NCBI GenBank assembly: GCA_038230275.1
Contig: JBBRNO010000209.1
Location: 1-8,240 of the forward strand
Reading direction: 5' to 3'
DNA: 8,240 nt
Source: JANXXV01 sp038230275
GTDB lineage: Bacteria > Acidobacteriota > Terriglobia > Bryobacterales > Bryobacteraceae
Shown here: positions 7,101 through 8,240 of the stretch, piece by piece
How positions within the stretch are numbered: position 1 is the first letter of the stretch
Layout: each line of letters opens with the position of its first letter
Program-made: the position numbers and the translations under genes
Notes under the pieces: generated by a model
The model's input: only the letters and a program-made list of their open reading frames with translations
Told to the model about the DNA's origin: nothing
The model's database searches: none

Positions 7101-7498
7101 GGCTGACCGCGGACGCGCCGGACCAATACAGCATGCGCGCGGTCTCCAGAGCTTTTGGGACACCGAAGCCGATGTTGGCGAATTCCTATCAACCAGAACT
7201 GCTGAACCTTCGTACTTTCCCCACTTTGATGGGCTTTTCCAGCCGCATTATGGCGGAGAGTTGGGAGTCGAATATTCTATACTACGCGGCGCTGGCCGAT
7301 GAATTGAACATGCAGCCGTCGCAGCTGAACGTGGTGGTTCCGCAGTGGACGCAGGCGACGGTGGAGAAGATCTTTGCCACCCATCTGGAAGACTGGCCGG
7401 CGCTGTTGCGTTCGCTGCGGCTGGTGGGAGATGATGTGCGCATGAAGGCCAGGAAGCAACTGGCCGCGGCAGGCGATCAAAAGGCTTCATTGCAGTAG
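4106..7498 (+). CDS. Large exported protein of unknown function with TPR-like N-terminus
   Basis: A 1130-residue protein that I do not recognise by name. It starts with a Sec signal peptide (MKAFASVLLALLTFASPGVA, likely cleaved after Ala20). Residues of about 23-85 resemble one or two TPR helix pairs (QMEKEGDAAGARQLLLRAAQ, then LGVYAEYLDRHRDPGARPAYEKLL). A Pro-rich linker at about 135-148 leads to a long, mainly helical region with no internal membrane segment. Cys224 and Cys244 are close enough for a disulfide. A Gly/aromatic-rich stretch at about 806-905 (NYVHYAPPG, then GGRLVGSLSGLPYALAEAEQ, then WGDLVPQM) looks like a conserved core distinct from the repeats. It should act in the periplasm or at the cell surface. 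A secreted VWA gene follows after 20 bp, so the two probably form an operon and may act together. No catalytic motif was seen; a scaffold role is only a guess. Confidence 0.9.
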   Translation: MKAFASVLLALLTFASPGVADDSAVRARQMEKEGDAAGARQLLLRAAQTSPPDAGALGVYAEYLDRHRDPGARPAYEKLLKSLTRAEDRGSVETTMKRLLALDLLENDSAAVDRHFNEYKAAGGSQISLDALHGAPKPPALPTAEIPGPLRSFARMAALSPDLSPAELLPALARNVVTNGYQASSGNESLEPTEYLKLIIRYLSQVRELEKLAGADKAIKIETCDSTQTGDLLRVLGYRMRGGCGSEVVLETVNATRAFLTIDSGFPLAQLEQSLRTNRPFSYDYKPTTVPVLYGKEFWTPAKEKQGGEFIDFFLGDPSLCRLYLGLSKLDRETADDLKKQMPAARLKAYAHVLDFYGGMFQIRNGHAVVPGGARAIAAWKELSGTSPQDGPAFFEKLLTRDDGWMASLYDGISRINGPVRDYLLEPKRFVRFYTAMKGRITSPGPARPVFRANTDMMLLTQRLRVEPDGRAHIPGNMEVWKNLFIHHPHGKYDGKLTKLAVTWKEPDDLVEALFALCRKAVENEPLKIYMALSDLNRFRTKPLEPATVDRLARDYRLYGAQYSIFSEVPSLSDKTIVAYLDTALSISQIRDQAIRADTAGMMQGLVGLWQIFCRQGSVQAADADATMAGMLAEFGKTHNNRELFDAGRNATKILLKATHLPEDASPQDRMVDLLAGSARPADSESHRQVVQNMIQIFESQRLISLKTIFDLADNLENVTKGERANSALMAKLAAKIAEIQLPRAALSTVEKNALAFGYWTERHVEAQRRVNLRGSIDKAANDPEKLKDIRGQLTPFLRDTLVGLNYVHYAPPGAQILQTNPLFVRTHDFLGVQGTNQTWRSTEVFGTGWPSSAGGRLVGSLSGLPYALAEAEQNFLIPSREQALIWGDLVPQMILTAKVPRWWNVTPGQLHWVALHMSQGESLLAESAIDPKQRAEVMNLLYSNAPPARVNKVSDLLEQGNVRGALELVTPSELYVLSEGWWAQNKEDRGVFSMEARRLTADAPDQYSMRAVSRAFGTPKPMLANSYQPELLNLRTFPTLMGFSSRIMAESWESNILYYAALADELNMQPSQLNVVVPQWTQATVEKIFATHLEDWPALLRSLRLVGDDVRMKARKQLAAAGDQKASLQ

Positions 7499-7518
7499 GT
7501 GCGTTTTAGGGGGGATGC

Positions 7519-8240
7519 GTGAAATCGTATATAAGAATTGGGATCATCGGCGCAATCATTGCCTGTATGGGCGCGGGAATGTGGGTATACGCCCAGGACG
7601 ACCGGCCGGTATTCCGCGTCAAAGTGGAACTGGTGGTGTTGGGCTTCACTGTCACCGACAGCAAGGGCCGATACATTAACGGTCTGAAGCACAAAGACTT
7701 CCGGATTTTGGAAGACGGCATTGTGCAGAAGGTTTCCACGTTTGCGGAAGGCAACAAGCCGCCGGTCCAGATTCTGGACGATGGCAGCACGCAGCCGATT
7801 GTGACCGCTAACGCCGAGGGCGAGGGCAAGGGGCCGGACGTTCGCTCCGACGCGTTTGTGGGCACCAACGTATTCGTATTGTTCGACACCAGCAACTACA
7901 TGTATCGCGGCTTTGTTTACGCCTCCGATGCGATTGCCGATTTTGTGCGCGGGTTGGATCGCGCGGATTCGATCGCCGTCTATACGTATAGCCGCAACCT
8001 CTCCCGCGCCTCCGGGCTGAGTAAAGATCGGGGCGATGCGATTCTGGGCTTACGCAAGGCGGTTGCCGGCGACGATTCGGCGCTCTATAACGCGCTGCTG
8101 TTGACGCTGCGCGATGCGGCGAAGGTGCCGGGGCGCAAGGTGGTGATCGTCTTCTCCAACGGACCGGACAACGCGAGCATGGTGGCTCCGGACGATGTAC
8201 GCGCCGTGGCCGAGGACGAAGGGATTCCCATCTACGTGAT
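7519..8240 (+). CDS. Secreted VWA protein, VWFA-related Acidobacterial domain family, 3' end missing
   Basis: The frame is open from the GTG at 7519 to the window edge (240 complete codons). GTG is chosen because AGGGGGG (7508-7514) lies four bases upstream and a signal sequence starts there (MKSYIRIGIIGAIIACMGAG). Cleavage is likely after Ala25 (VYA/QDD); IIAC at 13-16 weakly resembles a lipobox. Residues of about 32-75 match the N-terminal strand domain of TIGR03436: VELVVLGFTVTD-x-KGRYINGL-x-x-KDFRILEDG. After an acidic/Gly linker, the VWA domain begins near residue 116 (NVFVLFDTSNYM). Its MIDAS is D123-T-S125-N-Y127, with Tyr in place of the third Ser. Later strands (DSIAVYTYS, RKVVIVFSNGPDN) fit a VWA fold. 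This family is abundant and unexplained in Acidobacteria. It is 20 bp behind the 1130-residue gene, probably in the same operon. Confidence 0.9.
   Translation, partial: MKSYIRIGIIGAIIACMGAGMWVYAQDDRPVFRVKVELVVLGFTVTDSKGRYINGLKHKDFRILEDGIVQKVSTFAEGNKPPVQILDDGSTQPIVTANAEGEGKGPDVRSDAFVGTNVFVLFDTSNYMYRGFVYASDAIADFVRGLDRADSIAVYTYSRNLSRASGLSKDRGDAILGLRKAVAGDDSALYNALLLTLRDAAKVPGRKVVIVFSNGPDNASMVAPDDVRAVAEDEGIPIYV

Noticed and set aside
7515..7517. ATG as an alternative start of the VWA gene
   Set aside because: It is in another frame and does not encode the VWA protein. The GTG at 7519 is in frame, has a suitable upstream G-rich site and begins a signal sequence.
7506..7895. Minus-strand 129-residue open frame at the right edge
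   Set aside because: It is antisense to the VWA gene, whose family motifs are clear. It has no domain features of its own.

Overview
The window looks like a chromosomal segment of an acidobacterium, most likely of the Solibacter/Bryobacter type. The taxonomic call is an inference. It rests on the incomplete gene at the right edge, which has the N-terminal layout of the 'VWFA-related Acidobacterial domain' family (TIGR03436). It also fits the moderately high GC coding sequence and the presence of Tad-type pseudopilins beside large secreted proteins of unknown function. No mobile element, CRISPR array, tRNA or rRNA was seen.

Layout: (1) 1-861, plus strand: the 3' two-thirds of a DUF1015 (COG4198) gene whose start lies outside the window. 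(2) 863-888: a perfect 10-bp GC-rich hairpin between convergent genes, probably a shared terminator. (3) 906-3668, minus strand: a three-gene Tad (Flp pilus) operon transcribed leftward in the order TadE, second TadE-like pseudopilin, TadG-like protein with a von Willebrand A domain. Both TadE-type proteins have the G/xxxxE prepilin cleavage motif. The TadG-like protein has Tyr at the equivalent Glu position and an intact MIDAS motif. (4) 3669-4105: a 437-bp divergent regulatory region, more AT-rich than its surroundings. It carries a leader hairpin, a -10-like box, a cluster of inverted repeats on the tad side, and a 12-bp tandem direct repeat on the other side. (5) 4106-7498, plus strand: a 1130-residue exported protein with a short TPR-like N-terminus and no family I can name. 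(6) 7519-8240, plus strand: the start of a secreted VWA protein, 20 bp downstream and very likely co-transcribed with the 1130-residue gene.

The two divergent units both encode cell-envelope or exported proteins with VWA domains. On the left, the TadE/TadE/TadG set should supply minor pseudopilins and an envelope anchor to a Tad secretion/pilus machine. The core machine genes (TadA ATPase, TadB/C, RcpA secretin, Flp major pilin, TadV peptidase) are not in the window. On the right, a large exported helical protein is paired with a VWA protein whose MIDAS is degenerate. A functional link between the two units is possible but is only suggested by proximity.
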